From assembly GCF_003054025.1 (NCBI RefSeq), contig NZ_QBKG01000003.1:62001-126000 (forward strand): 64,000 bases of DNA. Direction: 5' to 3'. Source of the stretch: Capnocytophaga leadbetteri (GTDB taxonomy: Bacteria > Bacteroidota > Bacteroidia > Flavobacteriales > Flavobacteriaceae). Below the pieces are notes generated by a model that saw only the letters and a list, made by a program, of their open reading frames with translations, was not told the origin of the DNA and ran no database searches. Made by a program: the position numbers and the translations under genes. Positions within the stretch are counted from its first letter, which is position 1. Each line of letters opens with the position of its first letter. Positions 10,201-18,081 of the stretch are shown in pieces.

Positions 10201-11701
10201 TTTTACCAAAGGTGAGGCTGACGTACTGCGTAAAGCAATGGGTAAAAAGCAAATAGCCGTGCTAGCTAAAATGAAACCTAAATTTGTTGCCCAAGCATCA
10301 GAAAAGGGACACGATGCCCAAAAACTCGAAAAGATATGGGCTGACTGGGAGAAGTTTGCGGCTTATGCGTTCAACAAGTCGCATTCTACCTGCTATGCGT
10401 GGGTGGGCTACCAAACTGCCTATTTGAAAGCTAACTACCCTGCCGAGTATATGGCTGCGGTATTATCTAACAATATGAACGATATTAAGACGATTACTTT
10501 CTTCCTTGAGGAATGTCATCGTATGGGTATTAGGGTATTACCTCCGGATGTGAACGAGTCGTTATACAAATTTACGGTGAACAAAAATGGGGATATCCGC
10601 TTTGGTATGGGGGCAGTAAAAGGAGTCGGTAAGGCAGCGGTAGACACTATAGTAGAAAACCGCAAAGAGCGCCCTTACACCTCTATTTTCGACTTAGCAA
10701 AGCGAGTAGATTATAAGAGTATCAACAAAAAAGCCTTTGAAAGTATCGCTTTAGCAGGTGGTTTTGACTCTTTTGCGGGCACTCACCGCGCTCAATATTT
10801 TTATGCTGAAGCTGATGGTATTCCTTTCCTTGAGAAAGCTATTCGTTTTGGGAACAAATATCAGGAAAGCAAAAACTCGGCACAGATGAGTCTGTTTGGG
10901 GGGATAGACGAAGCCGAGATACCTGAACCGGTGATACCTAAATGTGAGTCTTGGGGGAACCTTGAGCAGCTGCGTCGCGAAAAAGAAGTAGTGGGTATCT
11001 ATATATCAGGACATCCGTTAGACGATTTTAAACACGCTATTCAGCATTATTGCAATATCAATTTATCGCAGCTACAAAACCTCACACCACTTATCAACCG
11101 CGAACTTACCGTAGCGGGTATGATAACCGATGAGCAACACCGCACCAGCAAGAATGGTAGTCCGTTTGGGTTCTTCACTTTAGAAGATTATGACGGCTCT
11201 TTCGAGTTCAGACTTTTTAATAAGGACTATGGAGAGTTTCGCCAATATATGGTAATGGGAGCCTTTCTATTTATCAAATTCAAAGTAGTGGAAGGCTTTT
11301 TGAACAATCAAACTCAGCAACGAGGCGAGCCAAGGATACAGGTACTACAGATAGAGTTTCTGCAAGATGTATTAGAAAAACTCTCTAAAAAAGTTACCTT
11401 TCACCTAAATATAGAGGATATTAGTCAGCCGATGATTGATAAATACAAGTCTTTAGTGAGCAAACACAAAGGAAAACAGCCTGTTTACTTCGTGGTACAT
11501 CATAAGGAGGATAATATCCACCTAAATATGGACAATGCACAGTTGAAAGTGAATATCAACAATGCGTTTTTAGACGAGTTAGAGGCTCAATCGGTAGTTT
11601 ATAACCTCAACAACCAGCCTTTAGAGAAATTTATAGCTAAGAAAGTAGAGACTCAAGAAGAGGAAGAACCTGCTATAGAAGAACTAGGTCTATCAGACTA
11701 A
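7241..11701 (+). CDS. dnaE: DNA polymerase III alpha subunit with N-terminal 3'-5' exonuclease domain
   Basis: Replicative polymerase, 1486 residues, about 300 longer than E. coli DnaE because a DnaQ-type exonuclease occupies residues 1-185. Exonuclease motifs are intact: FDTETTG (I), VVGQNIGFDINI (II) and AHNATADVEA (III). A PHP domain starts near residue 253 (FAHLHNHTQYS). The polymerase core shows GPGRGSAAGSAVAYCLDIT, catalytic aspartates in MPDIDIDFEDSGRQ (about 681) and KMDFLGLSTLT (about 850). An HhH region and an OB fold (ELTVAGMITDEQHRT, about 1290) follow. This fused arrangement is known in Flavobacteriia and lets polymerase and proofreading sit in one chain. A bidirectional terminator follows the gene. 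Confidence 0.97.
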   Translation: MYLIFDTETTGLPRNYNAPISDSNNWPRAVQIAWQLHDQWGTLIEHQDFLITPDGFDIPYDAEKVHGISTLLAEKQGVPIAEVFAAFNEALSKAQYVVGQNIGFDINIMGAEFYRYGVESPLDKLPVIDTCTEATANLCKIEGGRGGKYKFPSLTELHSFLFGVPFAEAHNATADVEATARCFFELIRRGEGFKEGTFSREYIENFQAHHSSPIGLIGLKHVNLKEASEALRSKGSTPEITASEEEIALLETAAFAHLHNHTQYSILQSTTAISDLVKSTAKEKMPAVALTDSGNMMAAFHFVQEVQKYNKEAESKNKEAEEKGETPTETLIKPIIGCEFNICENHLDRSHQDNGYQVVILAKNKEGYQNLIKMASIASTKGFYYVPRIDKEIVAQYKTDLIVLSGGINGEIPSKILNIGTKQAEEALLWWKNLFGEDFYLEVMRHGQQEEEHVNGVLVELSKKHNVKLIATNNTFYIHKKDASAHDILLCVKDGEKQKTPIGRGRGYRFGMPNDEYYFKTSAEMKALFKDIPQAIINIQEIIDKVEPYGLARDILLPKFDIPEPFQVADDPTGKKGENNYLRHLTYEGAKRKYPEITDEVRERLDFELSIIEKTGYPGYFLIVQDFIAAARKMGVSVGPGRGSAAGSAVAYCLDITNMDPIKYDLLFERFLNPDRVSMPDIDIDFEDSGRQDVINYVIDKYGESQVARIITYGKMAAKSAIKDTARVLDVPLQESNRLAGLVPSKPPGLSLKNLFNWDEKKLKEKVRSEELPKVDELKQLLAGGGEEESNQTIQQANIIEGSVRNTGIHACGVIITPDDITNFVPVALAKDSDLFVTQFDNSVVESAGLLKMDFLGLSTLTLIKDTIENIKQTHGLELDAEAFPLDDKKTYELFQRGETVGIFQYESAGMQKYMRELKPTVFADLIAMNALYRPGPLEYIPSFIKRKHGIEPIEYDLPDMKEYLEETYGITVYQEQVMLLSQKLAGFTKGEADVLRKAMGKKQIAVLAKMKPKFVAQASEKGHDAQKLEKIWADWEKFAAYAFNKSHSTCYAWVGYQTAYLKANYPAEYMAAVLSNNMNDIKTITFFLEECHRMGIRVLPPDVNESLYKFTVNKNGDIRFGMGAVKGVGKAAVDTIVENRKERPYTSIFDLAKRVDYKSINKKAFESIALAGGFDSFAGTHRAQYFYAEADGIPFLEKAIRFGNKYQESKNSAQMSLFGGIDEAEIPEPVIPKCESWGNLEQLRREKEVVGIYISGHPLDDFKHAIQHYCNINLSQLQNLTPLINRELTVAGMITDEQHRTSKNGSPFGFFTLEDYDGSFEFRLFNKDYGEFRQYMVMGAFLFIKFKVVEGFLNNQTQQRGEPRIQVLQIEFLQDVLEKLSKKVTFHLNIEDISQPMIDKYKSLVSKHKGKQPVYFVVHHKEDNIHLNMDNAQLKVNINNAFLDELEAQSVVYNLNNQPLEKFIAKKVETQEEEEPAIEELGLSD

Positions 11702-11728
11702 TTTGATGATTTGATGATCAAGACAATA

Positions 11729-11768
11729 AAAAAACTGCAAGAGGAACTAAGTACTCTTGCAGTTTTTT
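11729..11768. terminator. bidirectional terminator between dnaE and susD-like gene
   Basis: Arms AAAACTGCAAGAG (11731-11743) and CTCTTGCAGTTTT (11754-11766) pair perfectly over 13 bp with a 10-nt loop. A-run and T-run flank the stem on either side, so it serves the convergent genes. Confidence 0.9.
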
Positions 11769-11792
11769 AGTTTTAGAAGAAAAGATTGTATG

Positions 11793-13664
11793 TTACCATC
11801 CAGGATTTTGTACTAACACTCCTTTATTCTTTTGCAACTCATCAAAAGGAATTGGGTATAAGTACATTGCTCTTTTGAACAAACGTGTTTCGTAAGCAGT
11901 ACGTTGGAAAAACTCTGCTTTATTATCAGTCTGCATATTCATTCCGTAGAAAGGTCCTCCTTGAGCACCTTGTCCAGGAGCTGCGTTATCGGCTATCATC
12001 CAGCGGCGTACATCAAAATAACGTTGCCCTTCAGTAGCAAGCTCTACACGGCGTTCACGGCGTATAGCTTCGCGTTGTTGTTCTTGGTTGCCCACAATAC
12101 TAGGATAAGACACTTCAAGATTAGGAATACCTGCACGCTTACGCACTTTATTTACATAAGTAAGAATATCAGGTGAAGAAGGGTCTACCTCATTGAGCAT
12201 TTCTGCATATAACAAATAGAAATCGGCTAAACGGAAAATAATAGAAGGTCTGAATTTGCTACGAGGATGATTACCCGCATTGTAAACTGTACGATTGATG
12301 CGTTTGTAGAGCAAATAGCCAGACCAAGGGTAGTCAGCTTTGGTTTTATCATTGCCTTGACCTGGGAAAAAGCTCACTTTATTATTGCTAACGTGCCATC
12401 TTCTACCGTGATAGAATACAGTTTGGTAGAAACGAGGTTCGCGGTTTATCCACATTCTAAAGGTGCCCACCTCGGTGCGCCCTGTAGTATCATCACCTGC
12501 TACTGACATACCTGTTTCGGAGTACAAAGGCGAATCTTGTATGGTTTTACCATCATTCATAAAGAAAGCATCGACAAGCTCTTGGGTAACAGCTATGCAG
12601 GCAAAACCTACTTTTTCGGTACGAGGCGTACAACGTCTGTCTACTCCTTCTCCTCCTATATTACCCCAGTCATTGAAGTAAGTAGCCCAAACAATCTCTT
12701 TGTTATAAGTTTGGAAAAGGTTGTAAAGCGACTTATCAGGGTCTATAGTACCATCGTTTTTCTTTTCTTCGTACAATTCGTATTTACCTTGGCTATAGTT
12801 GATAAAATCTCTTACTGCTGCTAACGCTTTTTGTTTTTTAGTAGCATCGTAGTCAGGGAAAAGGCGTTTGCCATCAGGATTGGTAAGCGAAAGGGCTTCA
12901 GTATAACCACCATTGAATAGTGGGCTGGCAGCATATACCCATAACTTAGCACGTACTGCTAAAGCAACCCCTTTAGTAGGCAAGAGGGCTTCGTTTTGTT
13001 CTGAATCTACTATGGTTTTTCCTGATAAGTTGAAGTCAGTAAGCCCGCTATTAGGATCGTCTATTAGGGCTTTGAGCTCTCCATCTATCCAATTTACCAC
13101 TTCATCTACACTATTGCGAGGAAACTCCCACGATTTAGCATTAGGGTCGGCTATGGTGCTCATAATAGGGATAGGCCCATATTGCTCGAATAGCAAATAG
13201 TGATAGTATGCCCTCATAAATTTGGCTTGAGCCATCATCTGTTTATAGTCTTCAGCACTTACATAGTCGGCAGTACCTTGTTCGGGTATTACTTTTGCTT
13301 TAGCCATAAATATATTGGCTTGGCGTATTTTTTGGTACATCAGTGCCCAACGGTGGTAGTAGGCATTACTAGCATTATAACCACTACTTGTGAGGTTTTT
13401 GAGTGCCCATTGCGATATTTTCAGCTCATCGCTAAAGCCAGCCCAAGGGTTAGCACGACCCGTATTAGCATCGCCCCTCATAGCCGAATAGTCTGGAATA
13501 GCAGCAAATATGGCTCTGTGGAACTTCTTTTCCATAGTAGCATTATTGAATATTTCGTCTTCTGAGAGCTCTGCTGCCAACTCGTCAGATACGTTTAGAA
13601 AATCTTTGTTGCATCCTACAGTTAGTAACACTGCAGTAGCAATGGGTAGTATATATTTTTTCAT
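11793..13664 (-). CDS. SusD/RagB-family outer-membrane nutrient-binding lipoprotein
   Basis: The surface lipoprotein partner of a SusC transporter, binding the substrate before uptake. The 623-residue protein has a signal peptide with lipobox TVGC (Cys 18), then NKDFLNVSDEL, a typical SusD start. Helical TPR-like segments follow (AKFMRAYYHYLLFEQYGPIPI is the classic SusD motif stretch), and a C-terminal RagB/SusD domain contains KVRKRAGIP, RRERRVELATEGQRYFDVRRW and LYPIPFDELQKN. The susC gene lies 12 bases upstream, so the pair is co-transcribed. No hydrolase or regulator flanks it, so the substrate cannot be inferred. The residues after the lipid Cys (N-K-D) partly resemble the surface-export signal reported for Capnocytophaga lipoproteins. 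Confidence 0.95.
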   Translation of the reverse strand: MKKYILPIATAVLLTVGCNKDFLNVSDELAAELSEDEIFNNATMEKKFHRAIFAAIPDYSAMRGDANTGRANPWAGFSDELKISQWALKNLTSSGYNASNAYYHRWALMYQKIRQANIFMAKAKVIPEQGTADYVSAEDYKQMMAQAKFMRAYYHYLLFEQYGPIPIMSTIADPNAKSWEFPRNSVDEVVNWIDGELKALIDDPNSGLTDFNLSGKTIVDSEQNEALLPTKGVALAVRAKLWVYAASPLFNGGYTEALSLTNPDGKRLFPDYDATKKQKALAAVRDFINYSQGKYELYEEKKNDGTIDPDKSLYNLFQTYNKEIVWATYFNDWGNIGGEGVDRRCTPRTEKVGFACIAVTQELVDAFFMNDGKTIQDSPLYSETGMSVAGDDTTGRTEVGTFRMWINREPRFYQTVFYHGRRWHVSNNKVSFFPGQGNDKTKADYPWSGYLLYKRINRTVYNAGNHPRSKFRPSIIFRLADFYLLYAEMLNEVDPSSPDILTYVNKVRKRAGIPNLEVSYPSIVGNQEQQREAIRRERRVELATEGQRYFDVRRWMIADNAAPGQGAQGGPFYGMNMQTDNKAEFFQRTAYETRLFKRAMYLYPIPFDELQKNKGVLVQNPGW

Positions 13665-13676
13665 AATAATCTTTTT

Positions 13677-16600
13677 TTAAAGTGAAAAGTCTAAACCAAA
13701 GGTAAAGGTTCTCTGCAAGGGGTATTTCATACCTGCATTAGCATTACCCATTTCAGGATCCCACATTTTGATAGTATCCCACACGTATAGGTTGTTACCC
13801 ATTAAGTACATTCTACCACTAGTTAAGCGCAATTTTTTAAGTAGGTCTTTAGGTAGATTATAGCCTATTTCTAAGTTTTTGAACCTAATGAAAGAAGCAT
13901 CGCGTAGCCACCAAGTACTGCCTACTTGGTTATGACCGTTATTAGCCGTTCTTAGACGTGGGTACAATACATCTTGCGAAGGATTATCGGCTGTCCAACG
14001 ATTTAAGGCTTCAGCACGTAAGCTTGATTCGTCTATACCCCAAGAGAAAGGGAAAAATCCTTCAGGATTACTGCCTCCTAATACAGTAGACACGTTGCCC
14101 ACCCCTTGGAAGAACACGTTGAGATATAGATTTTTATATCCGAAGTTGAAGCCTACCCCGTATGAAATCTCTGGAGTAGTAGGATGCCAATCGCCATACA
14201 TTTGGTCGTATTGGTCTATTTCGCCATCATTATTAAGGTCGGCGTATTTTATATCACCAGGGCGTAGCTCAGGTTGCATAGATGAGCGTGCTATATGAGC
14301 CTTAGGGGTGTAGGTTTTCTTGCCAGAACCATCAGTAGTAATATTGAAATCATCATCAGTTAAGAGGCGTTCGGCTACATATAGACGATTTTTTCTGAGG
14401 GGTTGCCCTGTAGAGTTCATCCATTCGTAGCGGTTAGGTGTTTCGTCTCTTTCTACGATTTTATTTCGTGCATAAGTAAAGTTACCACGCATACCTACAC
14501 TAAAATCTTTGATAAGCGTTTTAGCAGAGAAGCTAGCATCAATCCCCTCATTGGTTACGATACCGAAATTTTGCCAAGGATTTTCATTAAATCCGTTTTG
14601 TGAAGGTACCATCTGGCGTCTGAGCAAAATGTCGTGGCGGCGGTTATTGAAATAGTCGGCTTGGAGAGTAATACGGTTATTGAAGAACGCCAAATCTACC
14701 CCGTAGTTTTGTTTATCTTCTATTTCCCAACCCAAATTAGGAGAAGCAAAACGTCCTTCGGTGATACCGCCTAAATAGTTGATACCACCATTGTTGTTGA
14801 TACCATAGCCATAGCCATAGGCTCCTTGATTATATGAAGGGCGGTACAAGAAGCGGTCACCCCCTGTATTATCGTTACCAGTTCTACCATAAGAAACACG
14901 CACTTTTAGTCCGTTCATCACTTTGTGAAGTTTTTCACCGTAATAAGGCTCATTGTCTACTATCCAAGCTAAACCTACCGCAGGGAAGAAACCAAAACGG
15001 TGCCCCTTAGCAAAGTTTTCACTACCGGTAAAACCAAAGTTAGCTTCTACTGAATAACGCTTGTCGTATATATAGACAGCACGCCCTACATAGCCTTGTT
15101 TTCTGAAAGCTAATAGGTTGTCGTGGCTTTGACTATCGCTGTGGTTGTATAGTAATAGCCCTGTAACATTGTGCTTAGTATCGAATATACGTTTGTATTC
15201 TAAAGCACTTTCTATGTATATTCTTTTAGAAGAAGAGGTAGAAGCGTTGAGCGAAGTAAGAGGCGATTCGGTAACCATCTGTTTGAGGTTTAGGTTACCA
15301 TTGATGTCGCGACCTCCGTTTTTGCTGTAATCTACTATATATTGAGCCGGTGTTTTGCTACGTCTACCTATCATAGTGGCAGTAGCATCATAGCTTACCA
15401 TAGCTCTGAACTTAAGTCCTTTGGTAAGGACATCTAAATCTTGCTTGAGGGTAACTGCTGACTGAATGTTAGAACGCCATTCTTTGGCATAGCCTGACTC
15501 CATTAATAGGTTGTAAGGGTTTTGACGAGTACTACTAGCACGTGGGTGAGCAGCGTGCATTCCGTTAGAAAACTGCATTGGGAATAAGTTAGGTGGTGCT
15601 AAGGTAATGACGTGGAAAAGGGCATCAGTACCTACCCCAGGGTATACGTTTTGCAAATACTGACCACTGAGATTTACGCCTAAAGTAGTGCTATTGCTCA
15701 CCTCTAAGTCTACATTACTACGCAAGTTATAGCGTTTTACACCTATATTATTTTCGTATTCTTTTTTAGGATTGCTTTTGAAGAGCCCAGATTCATCATA
15801 ATAAGCACCTGAGATGAAGAATCGAGAGCGTTGCCCCCCACCTCTGAAGCTAAGAGTGTAGCGAGAATTGACAGTAGATTTCTTTAGCAAATCAAGCCAA
15901 TTGACATCAGGATAGAGGTCGTTATCGGTATGGGCTGCATATTTATCAATAAGAGATTGTGGATATACGTGTGCTTTGCCTTCGTTTTCTAAGGCCTCGT
16001 TATAGAGGTTCATAAAATCTACAGAACCTAAGAATTTAGGCAACCGTGTAGGGGCAGAAACAGTAGTTTCGGCTCTGAAAGAGATTTTGGTCTTTTCGCG
16101 CAAAGCCCCTTGTTTAGAGGTGATAAGCACTACCCCATTAGCTCCTTGAGCCCCATAGACAGCAGTAGCAGCAGCGTCTTTTAGTAGTGTAAAGCTCTCT
16201 ATTTCATCAGGCTCTATATCTGACATTGAGCGTGGTACCCCATCGACTAACACTAATGGATGAGTACCACCAGCAAATGAACTGATACCGCGAATGAAGA
16301 ATTCGGAATCATCATAACCAGGTTCGCCAGAGCGCTGAATAGAGATAAGTCCGGCAACTTGACCTGCTAAGCCATTGATAAAGCTACGCGAAGGGATTTT
16401 GAGGTCAGCGCCCTTAACGGTACTTACCGAACTTACGATACTCTCTTTCTTCTGTGTACCGTAGCCTACGACAACTACATCGGAAAGCTGTTGAGCATCT
16501 TCTTTCAGAATTACATTAAGGGTTAGGTTTTTACCTGTTCCTGTGACTTTTCTACTTTGTAGTTTATAACCTACATAGGAGAAGTCTAAGACATCTCCTT

Positions 16601-16787
16601 TTTTTACTTCAATGAAGTAATTACCGTCTAAGTCGGTAGTTACCCCTTTACTAGTGCCGTGTACTAAGATATTAGCTCCAGGCAATGGTAAATTTGTTTC
16701 GTCTGTTACTTTACCAGCTACCTTTACTTGAGCAGCAAGAGGTAAAGCAAAGAGAAGCAATACGATGGATAATAAAAATCTATACAT
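13677..16787 (-). CDS. SusC/RagA-family TonB-linked outer-membrane transporter
   Basis: A TonB-dependent transporter of 1036 residues. After a signal peptide (LLSIVLLLFALPLAAQ) comes a carboxypeptidase-D-like domain (VKVAGKVTDETNLPLPGAN), the SusC linker DVVVVGYGTQKKES, and a plug domain (GLAGQVAGLISIQRSGEPG, LVLVDGVPR, LKDAAATAVYGAQGANGVV). A long beta-barrel follows, ending in an aromatic C-terminus (FTFGLDFSL) suited to outer-membrane insertion. The frame extends 27 codons further upstream, but ATG 16787 begins the signal peptide, so I choose it. It forms a transport complex with the SusD-like protein 12 bases downstream. I saw no clear TAnnTTTG box directly upstream. Confidence 0.95.
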   Translation of the reverse strand: MYRFLLSIVLLLFALPLAAQVKVAGKVTDETNLPLPGANILVHGTSKGVTTDLDGNYFIEVKKGDVLDFSYVGYKLQSRKVTGTGKNLTLNVILKEDAQQLSDVVVVGYGTQKKESIVSSVSTVKGADLKIPSRSFINGLAGQVAGLISIQRSGEPGYDDSEFFIRGISSFAGGTHPLVLVDGVPRSMSDIEPDEIESFTLLKDAAATAVYGAQGANGVVLITSKQGALREKTKISFRAETTVSAPTRLPKFLGSVDFMNLYNEALENEGKAHVYPQSLIDKYAAHTDNDLYPDVNWLDLLKKSTVNSRYTLSFRGGGQRSRFFISGAYYDESGLFKSNPKKEYENNIGVKRYNLRSNVDLEVSNSTTLGVNLSGQYLQNVYPGVGTDALFHVITLAPPNLFPMQFSNGMHAAHPRASSTRQNPYNLLMESGYAKEWRSNIQSAVTLKQDLDVLTKGLKFRAMVSYDATATMIGRRSKTPAQYIVDYSKNGGRDINGNLNLKQMVTESPLTSLNASTSSSKRIYIESALEYKRIFDTKHNVTGLLLYNHSDSQSHDNLLAFRKQGYVGRAVYIYDKRYSVEANFGFTGSENFAKGHRFGFFPAVGLAWIVDNEPYYGEKLHKVMNGLKVRVSYGRTGNDNTGGDRFLYRPSYNQGAYGYGYGINNNGGINYLGGITEGRFASPNLGWEIEDKQNYGVDLAFFNNRITLQADYFNNRRHDILLRRQMVPSQNGFNENPWQNFGIVTNEGIDASFSAKTLIKDFSVGMRGNFTYARNKIVERDETPNRYEWMNSTGQPLRKNRLYVAERLLTDDDFNITTDGSGKKTYTPKAHIARSSMQPELRPGDIKYADLNNDGEIDQYDQMYGDWHPTTPEISYGVGFNFGYKNLYLNVFFQGVGNVSTVLGGSNPEGFFPFSWGIDESSLRAEALNRWTADNPSQDVLYPRLRTANNGHNQVGSTWWLRDASFIRFKNLEIGYNLPKDLLKKLRLTSGRMYLMGNNLYVWDTIKMWDPEMGNANAGMKYPLQRTFTFGLDFSL

Positions 16788-16914
16788 ACAAATAAAAGTT
16801 TTTGTTTTGACTGCGCAAAGTTGCGAAATATTTTTATAACTACCAAATTTTCTTCTTAAAAAAATCATAATTTTAACATTTACTAAACAAACATATTAAA
16901 AAAATAAGGATAAA

Positions 16915-17030
16915 TAGGTATTGCATTATTTGCAATGTTTCGATATTTTTGTTGCTGATTTGATAATAGATTTTGTTGAGGCTTCCTGTATTCTTCCTAT
17001 ATCTATTATATATCCTTTCTATAGTGAAGA
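16915..17030 (+). repeat. dispersed element of about 115 bp, copy 1
   Basis: This stretch of the susC-dps gap (16788-17164) aligns by eye, in opposite orientation, with 35045-35160. Shared landmarks are TTGCATTATTTGC, a TTGTTGCTGATTTG-like segment and TATTCTTCCTATAT, in the same order. Its last part (CTTCCTGTAT...CTTCCTATATC) recurs again at 59798-59820. Apart from this element and the dps promoter, I see nothing in the gap. Confidence 0.6.
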
Positions 17031-17127
17031 TGTAATTGCAGTATTTTTAATAAAGTAGCAAAATGTTTGCTTATTCTAAAATTAGAAATATCTATCGTTA
17101 TGGCCTTCTTTTCAGTGAAAAATGGCG

Positions 17128-17135
17128 TACCTTTG
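17128..17135 (+). promoter_or_regulatory. -7 promoter box for dps
   Basis: TACCTTTG fits TAnnTTTG and ends 29 bases before the dps ATG. A T-rich stretch (TTCTTTT, near 17106-17112) stands at about the -33 position. I see no OxyR- or Fur-like site with confidence. Confidence 0.65.
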
Positions 17136-17164
17136 CGGCGTAGAATTTTAAAAACAAATATCTT

Positions 17165-17644
17165 ATGAAATTAAATACTTTAGGGCTTAACAAAGCCGAT
17201 GTTGAAAAAGAAATTGGGCTACTTAATGTGCTCTTAGCTAATTATCAAACTTATTACCAAAACCTTCGCGGAGTGCATTGGAATATCAAAGGAAAACGCT
17301 TCTTTGAACTGCACGTGAAGTTCGAAGAACTATACACTACCGCCCAAGAACAGGTTGACGAAATAGCTGAACGTATCCTTACCCTCGGCGGCGTGCCTTT
17401 CCATACCCTAGAAAGCTACGTGAAACACGCCTCTGTGCCTGTAGGTGAAAATATCTTTGACGATGAAAAAACCGTTCGATTAGTAATCGATACGATTAGT
17501 GCTTTATTGCCTTTGGAAAGAGAAATCCTTGATTTTTCTGACGAAATTAACGACGAGGGTACTAACTCACTAATGAGCGACTTCATCTCTGGTCAGGAAA
17601 AGAACGTGTGGATGCTTAAAGCTTACCTCAACGAAGTAATTTAA
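17165..17644 (+). CDS. dps: Dps family ferritin-like DNA-binding/iron-storage protein
   Basis: A Dps dodecamer subunit that oxidises and stores iron and protects DNA in stress. The 159-residue protein carries the inter-subunit ferroxidase ligands with Dps spacing: H38, H50, E54, D65 and E69 (HWNIKGKRFFELH and then QVDEIAERIL). It lacks a long basic N-terminal tail, so DNA binding may be weak. It is a single gene with its own promoter and an intrinsic terminator at 17679-17710. OxyR-type oxidative-stress control is usual in the family, but I see no operator here. Confidence 0.95.
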   Translation: MKLNTLGLNKADVEKEIGLLNVLLANYQTYYQNLRGVHWNIKGKRFFELHVKFEELYTTAQEQVDEIAERILTLGGVPFHTLESYVKHASVPVGENIFDDEKTVRLVIDTISALLPLEREILDFSDEINDEGTNSLMSDFISGQEKNVWMLKAYLNEVI

Positions 17645-17678
17645 GGTTATCAATTCGTCTATATTTTTTAACAATCGA

Positions 17679-17710
17679 GACTGCCCCCAAAAAGGGCAGT
17701 CTATTTTTTT
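17679..17710 (+). terminator. intrinsic terminator of dps
   Basis: GACTGCCC (17679-17686) pairs with GGGCAGTC (17694-17701), followed by TATTTTTTTT. Confidence 0.92.
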
Positions 17711-17776
17711 TGGCTGATTGGTATTTTTTTATTACTTTTGCGTATCTGATTTGAGCGAATTGCTCTTTGTTATTAA

Positions 17777-17856
17777 CATACTCCGCTGCGCCAGCTCGCG
17801 GACTTCCTTCGAATAAAACATCCCCCCTACCCCCCTTCAAAGGGGGAGATGCGATG
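17777..17856 (+). repeat. composite dispersed element, copy 1 (core plus C-rich part)
   Basis: A 34-base core at 17777-17810 (begins CATACTCCGCTGCGCC, ends GACTTCCTTC) matches the reverse complement of 35210-35243 with one mismatch. TCAAAGGGGGAGATG (17837-17851) matches the reverse complement of 35197-35211. In this copy a C-rich insert (17811-17836) separates the two. The element leads directly into the 38-bp tandem array. Confidence 0.75.
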
Positions 17857-18068
17857 GTTAGCATACACGAGCATTAGGACGAGGAAACGTGGCGGTCAGC
17901 ATACACGAGCATTAGGACGAGGAAACGTGGCGGTCAGCATACACGAGCATTAGGACGAGGAAACGTGGCGGTCAACATACACGAGCATTAGGACGAGGAA
18001 ACGTGGCGGTCAGCATACACGAGCATTAGGACGAGGAAACGTGACGGTCAGTATAGATGTTATGGTCA
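17857..18068 (+). repeat. 38-bp tandem repeat array, 5 full units plus a partial
   Basis: Units start at 17857, 17895, 17933, 17971 and 18009 with no spacers. Each begins GTCAGCATACACGAGCAT and ends GGAAACGTGGCG. They differ by only one or two bases (GTTAGC in unit 1, GTCAAC in unit 4, GTGACG at the end of unit 5). A degraded sixth unit runs from 18047 to about the RBS of the next gene (ATG 18082). With the terminator and the composite element, this fills the 438-base dps-DUF2931 gap. The near identity of units suggests recent expansion. Confidence 0.93.
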
Positions 18069-18081
18069 ATAAAGGATAATT

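Noticed and set aside
16788-16868. Longer N-terminus of the SusC-like protein
   Set aside because: It would put 27 polar residues before an otherwise normal signal peptide starting at ATG 16787.
17857-18068. Regularly spaced 38-bp repeats as a CRISPR array
   Set aside because: Units follow directly with no unique spacers and no cas gene is near; it is a plain tandem repeat.
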